Of a DNA stretch of 64,000 nt, positions 44,001 through 53,639 are shown in pieces (within the stretch, counting starts at the first letter, position 1; each line of letters begins with the position of its first letter). The notes under the pieces are model-generated. The model was not told the origin of the DNA and ran no database searches. It saw nothing but the letters and a program-made list of their open reading frames with translations. The stretch spans positions 1-64,000 of the forward strand of contig QPMI01000490.1 in NCBI GenBank assembly GCA_004431415.1. The letters run 5' to 3'. The position numbers and the translations under genes were made by a program. Origin of the DNA: Cyanophora paradoxa. Lineage: Eukaryota; Glaucocystophyceae; Cyanophorales; Cyanophoraceae.

Positions 44001-46216
44001 GCATTCGAGACGTTCCCCCAGCAAACATAAGTTGTATTCAGTCGGAGCCCGTTAACGATAAGGTTCACGCCAACAGCATCAACAGGAACCGAGATAGAGC
44101 CGCTCCAAAGTAGCGACCCAGCTGGAGAGTCTTCGGAGACTGAGTCGTCCATGTTACTGGACGAGCTGCGCATACCTGCTAGTGTGCAATTCAGAGTTGT
44201 GCTGTAATCAGTTGCAGTGCAATTGCTCGATCCACCAATTAAGGCGGCGGGGTTGGTGCTATTGCCCGCATCGGCCCTGCCCCCCGGGTCTCCGGGTGCG
44301 GTGGTGTTGTTGCCGGCGTCGGCCCCGCCGCCCGCGTCTCCCGGTGCAGTGCTGTTGCCGGCGTCAGCTGCAGCCCCTCCGTCCGTGTCTCTAGGTGCGG
44401 TGCTGTTGCCCGCGTCGGCCCCACCGCCTGGGTCTCCCGGTGCAGTGCTGTTGCCCGCGTCGGCCCCACCGCCTGGGTCTCCCGGTGCAGTGCTGTTGCC
44501 TGCGTCGGCCCCACCGCCCGCGTCTCCCGGTGCGGTGCTGTTGCCGGTGCTGTTGCCCGCGTCGGCCCCACCGCCCGCGTCTCCCGGTGCAGTCCTGTTG
44601 CCGGTGTCAGCCCCGCCGTCCGCGTCTCCAGGTGCGGTGCTGTTGCCCGCGTCGGCCCCACCGCCTGGGTCTCCCGGTGCAGTGCTGTTGCCCGCGTCGG
44701 CCCCACCGCCCGCGTCTCCCGGTGCAGTGCTGTTGCCTGCGTCGGCCCCACCGCCCGCGTCTCCCGGTGCAGTGCTGTTGCCGGCATTGGTCCCGCTGCC
44801 CGCGTCTTCGGGTGCGGTGCTGTTGCCGGCGTCGGCCCCGCTGCCCGCGTCTCCCGGTGCAGTGCTGTTGCCGGCGTCGGCCCCGCTGCCCGAGTCTCCG
44901 GGTGCGGTGCTGTTGCCCACGTCGGCCCCACCGACCGGGTCTCCGGTCGGAAACAACAAAGATTCGGCAAGGCAGGTTGCGGAAGCCGTGGTGATTGCGG
45001 ATCCCCCGTTTAGTCCGAAAGATACACGGAGGGTTACGCCGCCATCAAGAGTGGTCTCGCCAGCAACAATGCGAAGCGGTGGAGCAGGAGCCTCCGACAA
45101 TGTTACAAAAGGAGCAGACAAGGTTGGAAACGAAACTCCCGCAGAATTAGTGGCGTTGGCACGGCAAATGTAAGACGTGTTCGGCTGCAGGCCCACCACA
45201 TCGAAAGTGAGTCCGGTCGCAGATGGAGCCACAATGTGGACACCCGTCCAGGCTGCAGTCCCTCCCATTTCAGCGAAGCAGCTTGCCGCTGCGCTGATTA
45301 TTGGGTCGCCACCATCCTGCCCAAAAAGCACGACAAGTGCCGCAGTGCGGGCGAAGATGCTAGCCGGGTCTACTCGGACGACCGTGGGGGCTTCGGGGAC
45401 GCCCCGCAACGTAACAAACGGTTTTGACGCTGCTGGTGGAGAAGCGCCGAGGGCGTTGACAAGGCGCGTGTAGCAGGAGTAGGTCGTGGTTGGAAGGAGG
45501 GTATTCAGCATGATGCTGTGCCCTGAGGCGCCTTCCGGCACTGCAAAGCTTGTCCAGTTCAGATGCTGTCCTGGACCCTCAGCACTGAGCGAAGCATTCA
45601 TAGCACAAGTGACTTCAGCGTGCGTTATTGGTGGGCCACCCGTCGCGCCGAATACAATTGAGATCGTTGCGCCGTAGCCCGTTATAGCGCTGATAAAGAC
45701 GGAAGGCCGCGCAGGTGGGCTTGAAAGTGTCGTGAACGTCACCGAAGGGGAGCTACTCGACGAGCCGCCAAGGTTCCGCAAGATGGCCGTGCATGTGTAC
45801 GTGGTCGCTGCCTGGAGCCCGGAGACGGCAGCTGAGGCGGACCGTGCGGGACCGCTCGCCCACGCGATGTCAGTGAAGTCCCGCTGGCCGTCGGAGCTTC
45901 TGCAGGTGATTTGGGCCATCCAGATCCAATCAACCGAGACACGTGGGAATGTCACAGTGATGAGTGCTCCTCCGGCCGAGATGTTTTGGACGGCAACCGC
46001 AACCGGAGGGTCAGGAGGGACGGCGGACATTGATGCAGCGTCCAGAGCACTCCCAAAAATGTCGCGGTCAATTTCTGTGATGCAAATCGGGTTTTTCACG
46101 ATTTCAAATTCTTTGCTTAATTTGCGCATGGCGCGCATGCACAGCTGCAGCTCACCAATGGAGACGACGGAATTCGATATTGCACCAGTGCTGGTGCGCA
46201 GTCCGGCCAGGTACAC
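41075..46216 (-). CDS. Giant exon: 13 FN3-like domains, 1713 codons
   Basis: A single uninterrupted frame, exceptional in this intron-dense locus. Thirteen repeats of about 100 residues each start with PPxxP-type linkers (PPDPPVAVAV, EAPTVVRVDP, EPPAAPLSVN, LPGAPASVIV) and end in YxCxAxxxNxxGxS. Domain 4 (from the N-terminus) contains a ~230-residue insert made of GDAGGGADAGNSTAP-type units. Domains 6 and 10 are nearly identical (see the duplication entry). The apparent first ATG at 46216 follows other coding exons, so it is not a true start. Likely an extracellular rod-like adhesion region; a large number of NxS/T sequons is visible. Confidence 0.85.
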   Translation of the reverse strand: MYLAGLRTSTGAISNSVVSIGELQLCMRAMRKLSKEFEIVKNPICITEIDRDIFGSALDAASMSAVPPDPPVAVAVQNISAGGALITVTFPRVSVDWIWMAQITCRSSDGQRDFTDIAWASGPARSASAAVSGLQAATTYTCTAILRNLGGSSSSSPSVTFTTLSSPPARPSVFISAITGYGATISIVFGATGGPPITHAEVTCAMNASLSAEGPGQHLNWTSFAVPEGASGHSIMLNTLLPTTTYSCYTRLVNALGASPPAASKPFVTLRGVPEAPTVVRVDPASIFARTAALVVLFGQDGGDPIISAAASCFAEMGGTAAWTGVHIVAPSATGLTFDVVGLQPNTSYICRANATNSAGVSFPTLSAPFVTLSEAPAPPLRIVAGETTLDGGVTLRVSFGLNGGSAITTASATCLAESLLFPTGDPVGGADVGNSTAPGDSGSGADAGNSTAPGDAGSGADAGNSTAPEDAGSGTNAGNSTAPGDAGGGADAGNSTAPGDAGGGADAGNSTAPGDPGGGADAGNSTAPGDADGGADTGNRTAPGDAGGGADAGNSTGNSTAPGDAGGGADAGNSTAPGDPGGGADAGNSTAPGDPGGGADAGNSTAPRDTDGGAAADAGNSTAPGDAGGGADAGNNTTAPGDPGGRADAGNSTNPAALIGGSSNCTATDYSTTLNCTLAGMRSSSSNMDDSVSEDSPAGSLLWSGSISVPVDAVGVNLIVNGLRLNTTYVCWGNVSNAVGVSNNTISAPFLTMITAPFAPIFVIPAEIEARNMVIEVGFGYNGGSFITTASLECMAFEIGFAVWNGSNVMSPGDDRATFQVPGLVPNATYTCSAFVTNAIGPSPATASLPITTIPEPPAAPLSVNASVILARSVLLELLLGYNGGAWVQRVSAHCNPDPLHGGAPVSALALVPLVTEGAGASGANITVAGLQPNTSYVCSAEAENSAGLGTGTSAISFITLAEAPSAPVALNLRNITAFSAALDVVLGSNGGSWLSGVSASCLRNGTESTVWSGSQLFDQEIRQAETIVKFFVSNLQPGFVYTCVSNVTNRLGTSEPGISVPFLAAQPPDVPVVATIIVHAARSANASVVSGFDGGAPILSAVISCTGENGSLPRSFETQTHVDYVDVFHGFVRLTALAPNTTYSCNAWLVNAYGASKRTPIEPFTTPAEAPAAPRMLAAHIVCSRNATLNIHLGYNGGAFIENATTCCKASGGSSPLNLCSDVSFVAPGADSISVSIAPILPNTTYTCSAFVTNAIGPSPATASLPITTIPEPPAAPLSVNASVILARSVLLELLLGYNGGAWVQRVSAHCNPDPLHGGAPVSALALVPLVTEGAGASGANITVAGLQPNTSYVCTAEAENSAGSSARTASKTFITISEPPFPPLAIDVSLVLARRVLLSASFSYNGGSWIVSAFASCFLVAGGEMKAFGNATFDPGFSGPGLISVGGLDPVTAYRCRVSLASVAGASLLSASPVAVFSTLAEPPTVPSRVEVVGIVSRGATLNINLTFDGGSPLLRSEASCSPVGSPGVVAWGGSNVFPFSPSSPAFTTFKITNVVPNATYICMANASNVLGTSDNVISTPFITPPELPGAPASVIVSSISSRAAVVEAWVGYNGGAWIENATATCAQRSGSTSVWTARALVAPGSPSVIFNVTGLTPSFEYVCRARVANVVGESPIASSTPFIARELPSPPMARISAYVPTINRTRALH
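42119..43724. repeat. Near-identical 355-bp duplication (42119-42474 and 43370-43724)
   Basis: Both copies begin AGCCCGCGCTGTTTTCAGCC and end in GGCCGAGCACGT, 1251 bp apart in direct orientation, with only scattered differences seen. They encode FN3-like domains 6 and 10 (EPPAAPLSVNASVILARSVL and the rest) plus part of the preceding domain. Other domains in the exon are far more diverged, so this is a recent duplication or gene conversion. Confidence 0.85.
44250..44945 (-). repeat. Coding minisatellite, ~15 units of 45 bp, each with an N-glycosylation sequon
   Basis: On the coding strand each unit encodes GDAGGGADAGNSTAP with variation at positions 1, 3, 4 and 5 (GDPGGG, GDADGG, RDTDGG, EDAGSG). 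Length variants are present too: one unit carries an extra GNST and one reads AAADAGNST. NST or a close variant is retained in nearly every unit, giving about 15 potential N-linked sites. It sits inside a surface loop of the fourth FN3-like domain. Confidence 0.9.
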
Positions 46217-46379
46217 TCCTGTGATGGCGGCGCGAGTCGCTCAACTCTTGATGCCCGTGTACGTGACCAAAGTCACAATCATTGATCGCACCGCATTTTC
46301 CAGCAGGTCCCATGCTTGCAGCCTGCAGCTGACTGCTGCCTCCCGAAAGTCCCACGGCCGTGACGACGCTACTCGAAAT

Positions 46380-47530
46380 GTTGCGGAATTGCACTTTATA
46401 GAAAAAGAAACTCAGCGAATCTGAGAGCGCAAAAGCCGCGCAGAATGTGAACACCGCACCCGTGATGGCGGCGTTATCCATGCCTCCAACGCTCCACAGG
46501 TCCGCGACGACGACGCCGGAGCGCTCACCCAAGTCTTGCGCCGTCCCGTGCGCCATGAAGAAAAGCGGGCCGCACGCCCATGCGACACCATTGAACAGCC
46601 CGCTCACGCCGCTCTGACAAAAGCAAATCTCAAAGAGGACGCGAACAACGTCTCGTTGAAGAGCTGACCTGAGCGACTAATACCCATTCGGGACGGGATG
46701 AAGCTATGTCTGCATAGAAGAGCTGGTCCGAAACTTGTCCACGTGAATCCAGGCCTCCGTAGTAGAACAGTTTGCCATCTGCGCGAAGCTCGATCAGCTT
46801 GGCCCCGCCCTAGCGACTTGAACATGGGCTCCGATCGCACCGAACGCAGCTCCTTGTGCTCTGCAGGTCGGACGCTGTTGCAGACCACTCACAGCTTCGT
46901 GCGCAATTACGACCGCCCAGGTACCGTCGGCCCCAGCCCCTCCGGGTTTGTAAGACCTGCGGCACAAGCCGCTTTAGAGGGCGGCTTCTGCAGAACAGCT
47001 CGCTTGTTCGACGCACAGGACAGAAGCAGTAAAGGAGGTTGCGCCCGTGAGCGCCAGCCGCAGACCGCCTGCGACGTAGTACGTTCCGCCATAGACGACA
47101 TCGACGGGACTGATGCGCGCCCTCGCCGTCCGCTCAGACACGGTGCCTGTATTAACGTCCAAGCAGCTCGTTGCTCCATTCCACTCCCAGTATCTGAAGC
47201 CACGATGCTTATAAGCTGAGCTTAATAAATACGAACTTCAAGTTGAAGTAAATTTTCTGCACCGCGCGTTGGTTACAGGCACTACTATCCCGGCAGCACT
47301 GAATGGACCGCCGGAATGGGCGACGAAGAAGCGCTGCCTGCCAAAGTTGGCGAAAACACTAGGAGTCCGGTCCTCAAACCCAGAGAGAAAATCGCAGGAC
47401 GAGTTGGTGAGGTTCACATGGCGCCTCCAGGCCAGGCTCGTCAGGTTAAACGAAAATGTGGAGTTCCCTGTGCCAACCGAGGCGCTTCCGACTGCGAAAA
47501 CCAAAGAAACGCGTATACGCAGTCATAAAC
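46380..47530 (-). CDS. Kelch-like block upstream of the giant exon
   Basis: Exon pieces in right-to-left order: VFAVGSASVGTGNSTFSFNL and FFVAHSGGPFSAAG (about 47500-47290), VYGGTYYVAGGLRLALTGAT (about 47100-47030), a piece with ELRADGKLFYYGG joined to LDSRGQVSDQLFYADI (about 46800-46690), and LFNGVAWACGPLFFMAHGTA (about 46600-46540) continuing to a hydrophobic AAITGAVFTFCAAFALS. The repeated GG-x-n-W/F-Y-x-D pattern resembles kelch blades. Each piece has a counterpart at 36.7-38 kb and 53-54 kb. Confidence 0.55.
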
Positions 47531-47547
47531 CTTCTACAGACCATATT

Positions 47548-48650
47548 CTAAATGCACGAACTCGAGATGAGCGATCCGGGATCCGGAGCAGACGAGCTGA
47601 AAGTTTGGAGCACGGCACCAAGGCCGGTTGACAGTTCGAGGACCCGAGGGGCCGACGAGCTGTCAAGTCGCGAGATGTTCACGTTAACAGGGTCCAAACT
47701 CGGCGGAGGTGCGCTTGTAAAAATCGTCAGAGACGTCGACGGTAGGGACGTGCCGTATTCATTCGTAAGGGAGGCGAAGCACGAATACATGCTAAGTGGT
47801 GAGAATCCGGTTTCCTTGACCTCGAAGAGAATTTCTGTAGCCGGCTGCCAGAGTGAACCACCGACGGGAACCTTCTTCTCTGTCCATACAGGGGAGGAGC
47901 CGCCGATACGGAAGCAACCTGCAGACGCGCTGGAAACCGGAGCATCGCCAGCAGACGCGATAGTGAGTCCCAGCACGGCACTGCGAGAGGCGACGGAGCG
48001 GGCAGCGAGAAGCGGGGGCGCAGGCAGCGCGAAGGCTGAAGTAGTGAAGCTCAGAGCAGATGAGGCGCTCGAGCCTGCAGCGTTGACCGCCAGGGCGCTG
48101 CAAGAGTAGCTACTATTGGGAAGTAGCTCTGCAATGTCGAATCGCAGCGCGCCGCTGCCCACGTACGAAGTGGCGAACGGTCCGCGGGGGACGGCCTGCA
48201 TCGTTGACCAAAACGGACTGATCTGCTCCGAACGCAAGCACATGACTGACACTGTGTCGATAAACGTGGCATCCGTTCGCTGGTACGCGACTGTCAATGT
48301 TGCAGTCGTGCCGGTGACATCTGACGCAGACAGGACCACCGGAGACGGCGGAGCTATGCCAACAAATGCATTCCCTGTGTCGCGCATGTAAGTCTTGGAA
48401 CATATGGAGTGCCGCCCGCGTTTCGCACCGGAAATTCGGATCACGCCTGTCAAGTCAAATGGGTTGTACTTGCTTTCCGTCGAGCCCAGCGCCGCCAGAG
48501 TTGTGCAGGAGGCGGAGTCGGAGCCGTAAGCGGGATAGAAGAGGCTCCACGGTGAGCTACTCGGCGATCTTGCATTCGTGGCGTTCATCAACAGCTCGCC
48601 GCCTTCGCAAACAAAGTCAATGCGCTGATCATGAGCTACCTTAGAAGATT
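47548..48650 (-). CDS. Two FN3-like domains
   Basis: An exon open from about 48600 to 47551 with two repeats: PPSPVVLSASDVTGTTATLT to SYSCSALAVNAAGSSASS, and LPAPPLLAARSVASRSAVLG to MYSCFASLTNEYGTSLPS. A third, shortened linker follows (PPPSLDPVNVNISRL). Same Cys-containing FN3-like pattern as the giant exon. The stop at the end is probably bypassed by splicing into the next kelch-like block, or it ends one member of a tandem family. Confidence 0.65.
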
Positions 48651-49600
48651 TGCGAGGTGTAGAGATGACTTACTTCCTGCAGATACAAGAACCGGCGGGA
48701 ATGCGCGCGCGCCATAGAGAAGAGCGCCGCCGCAGGTGCCGAGAAAATGCGTCTGATCCGTGGCGAGCGGCGCCGCCGCCGTCACTAGACGGAAGGCGCG
48801 CGGTCGCAACCGGCTGTCCGACAGGTCCACCTCGCTGCAGCGCAAATCAAACACTCTCTGGAGCTAGGCAAAGGGGCTAAGTTTCTGTACGCACTAGATC
48901 GTGGAAGCGAGCACGAGCGAGGACGTGACTCCCGAGTAGATGTACCAGCGGCTCGAAAGGCGGGCGCACAATGCGCCGGTCAGACCTGGGAATATACTCG
49001 CGCCATGCTCGATTTCCGTCACCCACCCCGAGCTCGGCGACCAACTGCGTGCGTGAACCGGCGGCTCAATTGGATTGAGAATACTAAGTATTCGCAAAAT
49101 TATGATTAGCTGCTTTACCGCAGAAGGTCGGCGTAAAAGCGACCAGCAGAACAGCCGCCTGTGACCTGTGTTCGTGCAAAGAAGAGGAAGTATGAGGAGA
49201 GTCTCTAAACGAGATAGACCTCCCTGCGCAGCCCTCTATATATGTAAACGTGCGCACCCAGACGCTCGAGTTGAACACGGTCAGACCTGCTCCCTTATTA
49301 GACTCTAGTCGCAAGAGAGGGCCGCCGAGGCTCGATGGCTCACAATGCCCCAAGCGCGGTGCTGGCATGAGAGCCCGGTCGACGCGGCTGTTCACAGCAA
49401 ACGAGACTGGAAAGCTCCAGAACTCTCTGCGTCCCTTCGAAACGCACTTTTGGCCCAGACTTGATACGATATAGTCATTACCCCCCGCGCAGTACACGAG
49501 CCCGCTGCTGCTCCTGTCCCAGTCACATGCGCTCTGAGAGGCGTAGATGGGATTGGTCGCTCCAGCTGTGCTCCATGTGTTTGTGTCTAGCAAAGAGCGT
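48650..49600 (-). CDS. Kelch-like exons
   Basis: Coding-like pieces are SSSGLVYCAGGNDYIVSSLG (near 49500-49440), SSVWVRTFTYIEGCAGRS (near 49260-49200), ARLSSRWYIYSGVTSSLVLA (near 48965-48905) and THFLGTCGGALLYGARAFPP (near 48750-48690). The L-x-S-R-W-Y-I-Y-S-G and GLVYCAGGNDYI strings are typical kelch-strand patterns. Frame changes between pieces imply short introns that I did not all place. Confidence 0.45.
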
Positions 49601-49603
49601 ATT

Positions 49604-50230
49604 TAGAGGGCATTGACGCTGACAAGCGATGGCTTTCAAAGGCAATTACCAGAGTTGAGTAGAAGGATTGTGTTAGTGTGCGCAGTTGGCGCTCCAACTG
49701 CAGCAACGTATCCACCGATCAAAGCCAGCTGCAACCCGCTGGATCCACTCAGGAAAGCGACACCCGCGCTTGCCGAGCGTCCTGTATTCGCCGGTGCAGC
49801 AGCGAGCCCGGAAGCAGCTAGGTTGAAAAGAGCTGCGGTGGAGTTAGCGAAGAATCCTTTTGTTGCTTTTAGGAACTCTTGGAATTGAAAATAAAGCGGC
49901 ACACGCAAAGTTCTGAACTCGACTGCTGTGGACGTCGACGTGCCAAGTGTGTTCGTCACATTCGCAGCACAGTAAAAAGTCGTATGCGGCATGCGCAGCG
50001 CAGGACTTGTAACTAAAATTGAAGCGTTGGATGCTCCAGCGTTGACCGTCGTGGATCCTGTCCAAATAATAACAGTCGGGTACTTTGCTGCAAGCCAGCA
50101 GCTCGCAGCGGCAGCAATTATAGGCAGTCCTGAGGAATAACCGAATCGAACGTCGATCACAACAGATTCGGAACTAATGTTCCGAGCCGATAACCCGACG
50201 GGAGGTGCAGGCTCCGTCAGGGGAAGTGAC
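49604..50230 (-). CDS. One FN3-like domain followed by a kelch-like strand
   Basis: The exon begins after a pyrimidine-rich acceptor (TTTCGTGCTAG at about 50232). It encodes TEPAPPVGLSARNISSESVV, VIDVRFGYSSGLPIIAAAAS and FYCAANVTNTLGTSTS (one FN3-like domain), then LQLALIGGYVAAVGAPTAHT (a kelch-like strand). It ends near NTILLLNSGNC. Confidence 0.6.
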
Positions 50231-50479
50231 ACTAGCACGAAAGCATAATCAAGTCAAAGCCTCCACGGTAGGGGGCTGCAATGAAAATAAAGCGAAGTGA
50301 AGGGGACTGAACTACCTGTTTCCGTAAAACGTACGTTCAATCCATCTGTTCCGACACCAATTTTCATCCTGGAATACCCCAGCGCGCATCAAAGCTCGTC
50401 GACAAGATTCGTACATGCCTGCATGTGCACGAACCTAGTGCAGTTTCTGCTCGCGATTGTCTGAACGGGGTCGAGCACT

Positions 50480-51200
50480 GCATAGGTAACCCCTGCTGTC
50501 GACGTCGTCTGCAAAGAGTAGCCGCTTGAAGGTATCGCCGATGCTTCTCCAGCCTTCATGCCAGCTGAGATGTGCGATTATTTGCATTAATATTGTAGTT
50601 ATTACTATGCACGCGCTCGTGTACATTAACGCACTCGCCGGATCGATCAACTCCGGGGGGAAGTTCAAATCTGCAGAGAGGGCGAATATCCCGCAGAAGC
50701 CCCAGACACCCACGGGTCCCTGGGTCGGAATGCGCCGATATCGAAAAGGCTTCGCCGTCGGATTGAGATCCACTTCACTGGGCCGCAGTCATTAGAGCAT
50801 ATTGGGACTATATCTTGGGACTATATCTGCTCACTAGAAGTCACTGTAGAACAGATTTTGACAGCAAAGTTCGGGCTGTCCTTGTCCGAAGTACCTGCAG
50901 AATTAATGAATAAAAGAGTGGTAAGCACGCAAATGACCTCAATACCATTTTCCTCCTGCTCCGAAGCGCACAAGCTCAAGCTCAGCTTAAAACTTCCAGG
51001 CACATTACATACACAGCGAGCGCACCGAGCCGGGCGGCTTTGACGTTGAAGCGAGATTTCAAGGCGGGGTACTCTGGACCTACTGAGGGCAGCAATCCGT
51101 CGGGGATTTCTTGAATCCAACCTGTCGCCTCTGACCAGCTGCAGCAAATCGAATCAGATGACCGTTTACGTTCAAGAGCGTATACAGCGCCAAAACCCAA
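50480..51200 (-). CDS. Exons including a hydrophobic helix
   Basis: Right part (about 51200-50985): FGAVYALERKRSSDSICCSW and TGWIQEIPDGLLPSVGPEYP. Left part (about 50790-50480): RRIPTQGPVGVWGFCGIFAL then the hydrophobic SALMYTSACIVITTILMQII. This could be a buried strand pair of the propeller or a true membrane helix. If it is a membrane helix, the chain to the right (50.5-54.6 kb) would be a separate anchored protein. The counterpart at about 46.45 kb is also hydrophobic. Confidence 0.4.
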
Positions 51201-51333
51201 ACCTCCACATGTCCGTTCTGTCGTTCAACATCATGAGAACGTCATGATGAGACAAGAACGAGAATGAGCTAAACGAGCGAAGCCTGAACGCACTGTTCCC
51301 CCAAAGCAACCTGCGATAGACAAATAGATTAGC

Positions 51334-52075
51334 TCAAAGAGAAGCGAAAATTGAAACGAACAGGGAACGCGCCCAGAAGTAGCCTCCGAAATACGTGACA
51401 ATAAAATTCTGTTTGCGGAAGGGCAAGGTGACGCTGTTTCCGGGAGGTTTGTGTCCTACAGGCGCAGTGTAGACAGTTGCAGAAGATAATATACTAGTAG
51501 TCGGAAAACTGAAGAAATAGAAGCGCCCTAATTCGAACAATTCCGATCAGAGCTTATAATTGTGCGCCATTGGTTGGATGCAGTTCGGTGCATCACCTAC
51601 GCAGTAAACTCGGCTGGATGGGCCCGTGTCTTCGTTCCAGGCGCAGAGCACATCGTCTCCCCAAAGATCAGGAAGCTCGGAGACATCGTGGAAATATTCG
51701 AACATTTGCCACCGATTGGAGTCTTGACGAAAGAAGGGGAGAAATATCACACGACTCGGCGAGTTGAATGCAAGCGGATCTGGGAAATATAAAAGCGCAC
51801 CCCAGGAGTGCCGGAAGAAAGCCCGATTTCGCATATCGTAAAGATCGTAGCTGGATTTCCAACGCGAGCTCCCGACCCATACAAGCTCGAGACCACGCGA
51901 CTCGGTGCGGATCGCTGTCACTGGTGACGCAAGGCGTGTGTCACTCCCAGGCCAGCGACTCCTATCGGTATACCATTGATACCAATCCGAGCTTTTGGTT
52001 CCGACCATGCTGAAAATCGCTGCACATGGTTTGCGTGTTAATGCAAAGACGAGATGAAACCTACGCAAACAGACA
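51334..52075 (-). CDS. Kelch-like exons
   Basis: A frame open from about 52030 to 51547 encodes SDWYQWYTDRSRWPGSDTRL, SRGLELVWVGSSRWKSSYDL, FFRHSWGALLYFPDPLAFNS and DDVLCAWNEDTGPSSRVYCV. It is very rich in Trp, Tyr and Phe. A further piece (about 51535-51340) reads ATVYTAPVGHKPPGNSVTLP and TYFGGYFWARSLF. The pattern is in keeping with beta-propeller strands. Exon ends not fixed. Confidence 0.45.
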
Positions 52076-52079
52076 GACC

Positions 52080-52985
52080 TGCCGTCGAGAACGTTGCTGA
52101 CACCTTCCCAGGAGAGCACCCCTGGGGGTTGCAGAGCCAGGCGGTGCAGGTGTGCATGCGCGTCGAATTGGTGTAAGGGACCAGACCGGTCGCGGTGAAC
52201 GCAGCTGTGCCGGCGCTGCCTGCAACGGAAAGGGGGGCCTCCCATGCCCGTGGAAGGCGAGGCTGCCACTCGAACGTTGAGCCCGACGTCGATTTCCAGT
52301 CGTTCATCTCACAGGTCGCAGTCACGCTGGTGATCCAAGCCACTGAAGCGGCTGACGCTGGCCAAGTCACAAACACAGTCGCCCGCCGGTTTTCCGCACG
52401 CCCATCCCCAAGGGTGACATCGCCGACTGTCACGCTCGTTGGCGCGGCTGGGAGATCTCGCATTGCGAAGCGCGCGGATGCCGATGGGGCCCCGATTCCA
52501 GCGGAATTCTGCCCCGCAACGCTGCACGTGTATAAGGCGCCGAGGGTCAGGCCGGTCGCCGTAATCTTTGCAATGCTCGCGCCCGCCGGCACGGACGCCG
52601 ATCCCGCCCAGTCCACCGTGCCAGTATCCTCCCGGGTGCAATTTCCGTGCACACGAGTGACCCACGCGCCCCCGTTCCAGCCAAACACGGCGTAGAGGGT
52701 CGCGGAACGCGAGGATATCGAAGTGCCGTTCCAGGGCGCAAGCACTTCCCGTGGCCCGGCGGGGGGTACAGCTTGAAAGCGCGCATCGGAGAATATCGGC
52801 TCGGTGACTAGAGCGAGGGTCAGACACCAGGAAGAAAATAAAAATATGCGCCCCCGCTCACCAGTCAGGCGGCTCAGCTGTGGGGTATTACCGGCTCCGA
52901 CGGTAAAAGCGCTGCAGACCCCGTTCTGAATCGAGGCGACCGCGGGCGAAGCCGTCCAGTCGTGCCAAAACCAAGGCTCCGACAT
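52080..52985 (-). CDS. Two FN3-like domains
   Basis: The exon encodes ATLYAVFGWNGGAWVTRVHG, LTLGALYTCSVAGQNSAGIG (first domain) and LPAAPTSVTVGDVTLGDGRA to RMHTCTAWLCNPQGCSPGKV (second). Same GG..V...C and YTC pattern as the giant exon. The unspliced frame continues to 52041, but a donor near 52070-52130 probably ends the exon. Confidence 0.65.
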
Positions 52986-52989
52986 GCTC

Positions 52990-53600
52990 GTGTTCGCCCA
53001 CGAATAAGTGACTGGGAAAACCGATCATTGTCTGCAAGCAGACTGAAACAGTGACTTCGGCTGAGCGCACGAATCTTCGGTTCTTCGGGAAGGGGATCAA
53101 TATTGCTCAAGTCAACAAACAGTACATTTTGAGACGGATCGCTGGATGCAGAGCGCCTGTAGCCGTTGAAATTGAAGTACAGAGAGCCGCACATCCAGGT
53201 GAAGCCAATGCCCCGCGGGACCACAGTGCCGGTCTGAAAACGCAGAAAAGAGATTCATGTTTGAACGGCTGCAGATCTTGAGGCAACGCCATGCCACGGC
53301 ACCTGAGAGACACGAATCCATGCTGGTTTGGGGGACCGCAGGTCCGCGTAAAACACCGTGGTGTTGACATCCTCCGTCCCAACCCCATCACCCTGCGAAA
53401 CTCTGTCAGCTTCGAATTCCGATCGCAGCCTTCAAGTCTTTTGTAGCATGCTTGAGCTGCACATGCTCACCCCAAAATAGAAGAGTTTTCCATCATAGAT
53501 CTCGCCAGTCGATCGGAAAGCCGCGGGCTTCTGCGCACTCCCCTCATAATGACCAATGAGCACCGTCCAGGTCCCGGTCTGCCCTGGCAGTCCTGGGGTG
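52990..53600 (-). CDS. Kelch-like exons
   Basis: Three exons join plausibly. The first is GQTGTWTVLIGHYEGSAQKP ... GEIYDGKLFYFG, ending at a GTGAGC donor near 53470. The second is GDGVGTEDVNTTVFYADLRS ... AWIRVSQ (about 53395-53305), ending at GTGCCG. The third is TGTVVPRGIGFTWMCGSLYF ... NVLFVDLSNIDPLPEE (about 53235-53060). The DGKLFYFG / FYADLRSPKPAWIRV pairing matches DGKLFYYGG / LFYADIASSRPEWVLV at 46.7 kb, which supports both splice models. Confidence 0.6.
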
Positions 53601-53639
53601 TATGATCTGCAGTGTGTACGTTTATCGGCCGCGCGAGCA

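Noticed and set aside
44217-45173. 318-codon plus-strand and 243-codon minus-strand alternative frames over the minisatellite
   Set aside because: They are shadows of the 45-bp coding repeat read in other frames; the FN3-like frame continues on both sides of it.
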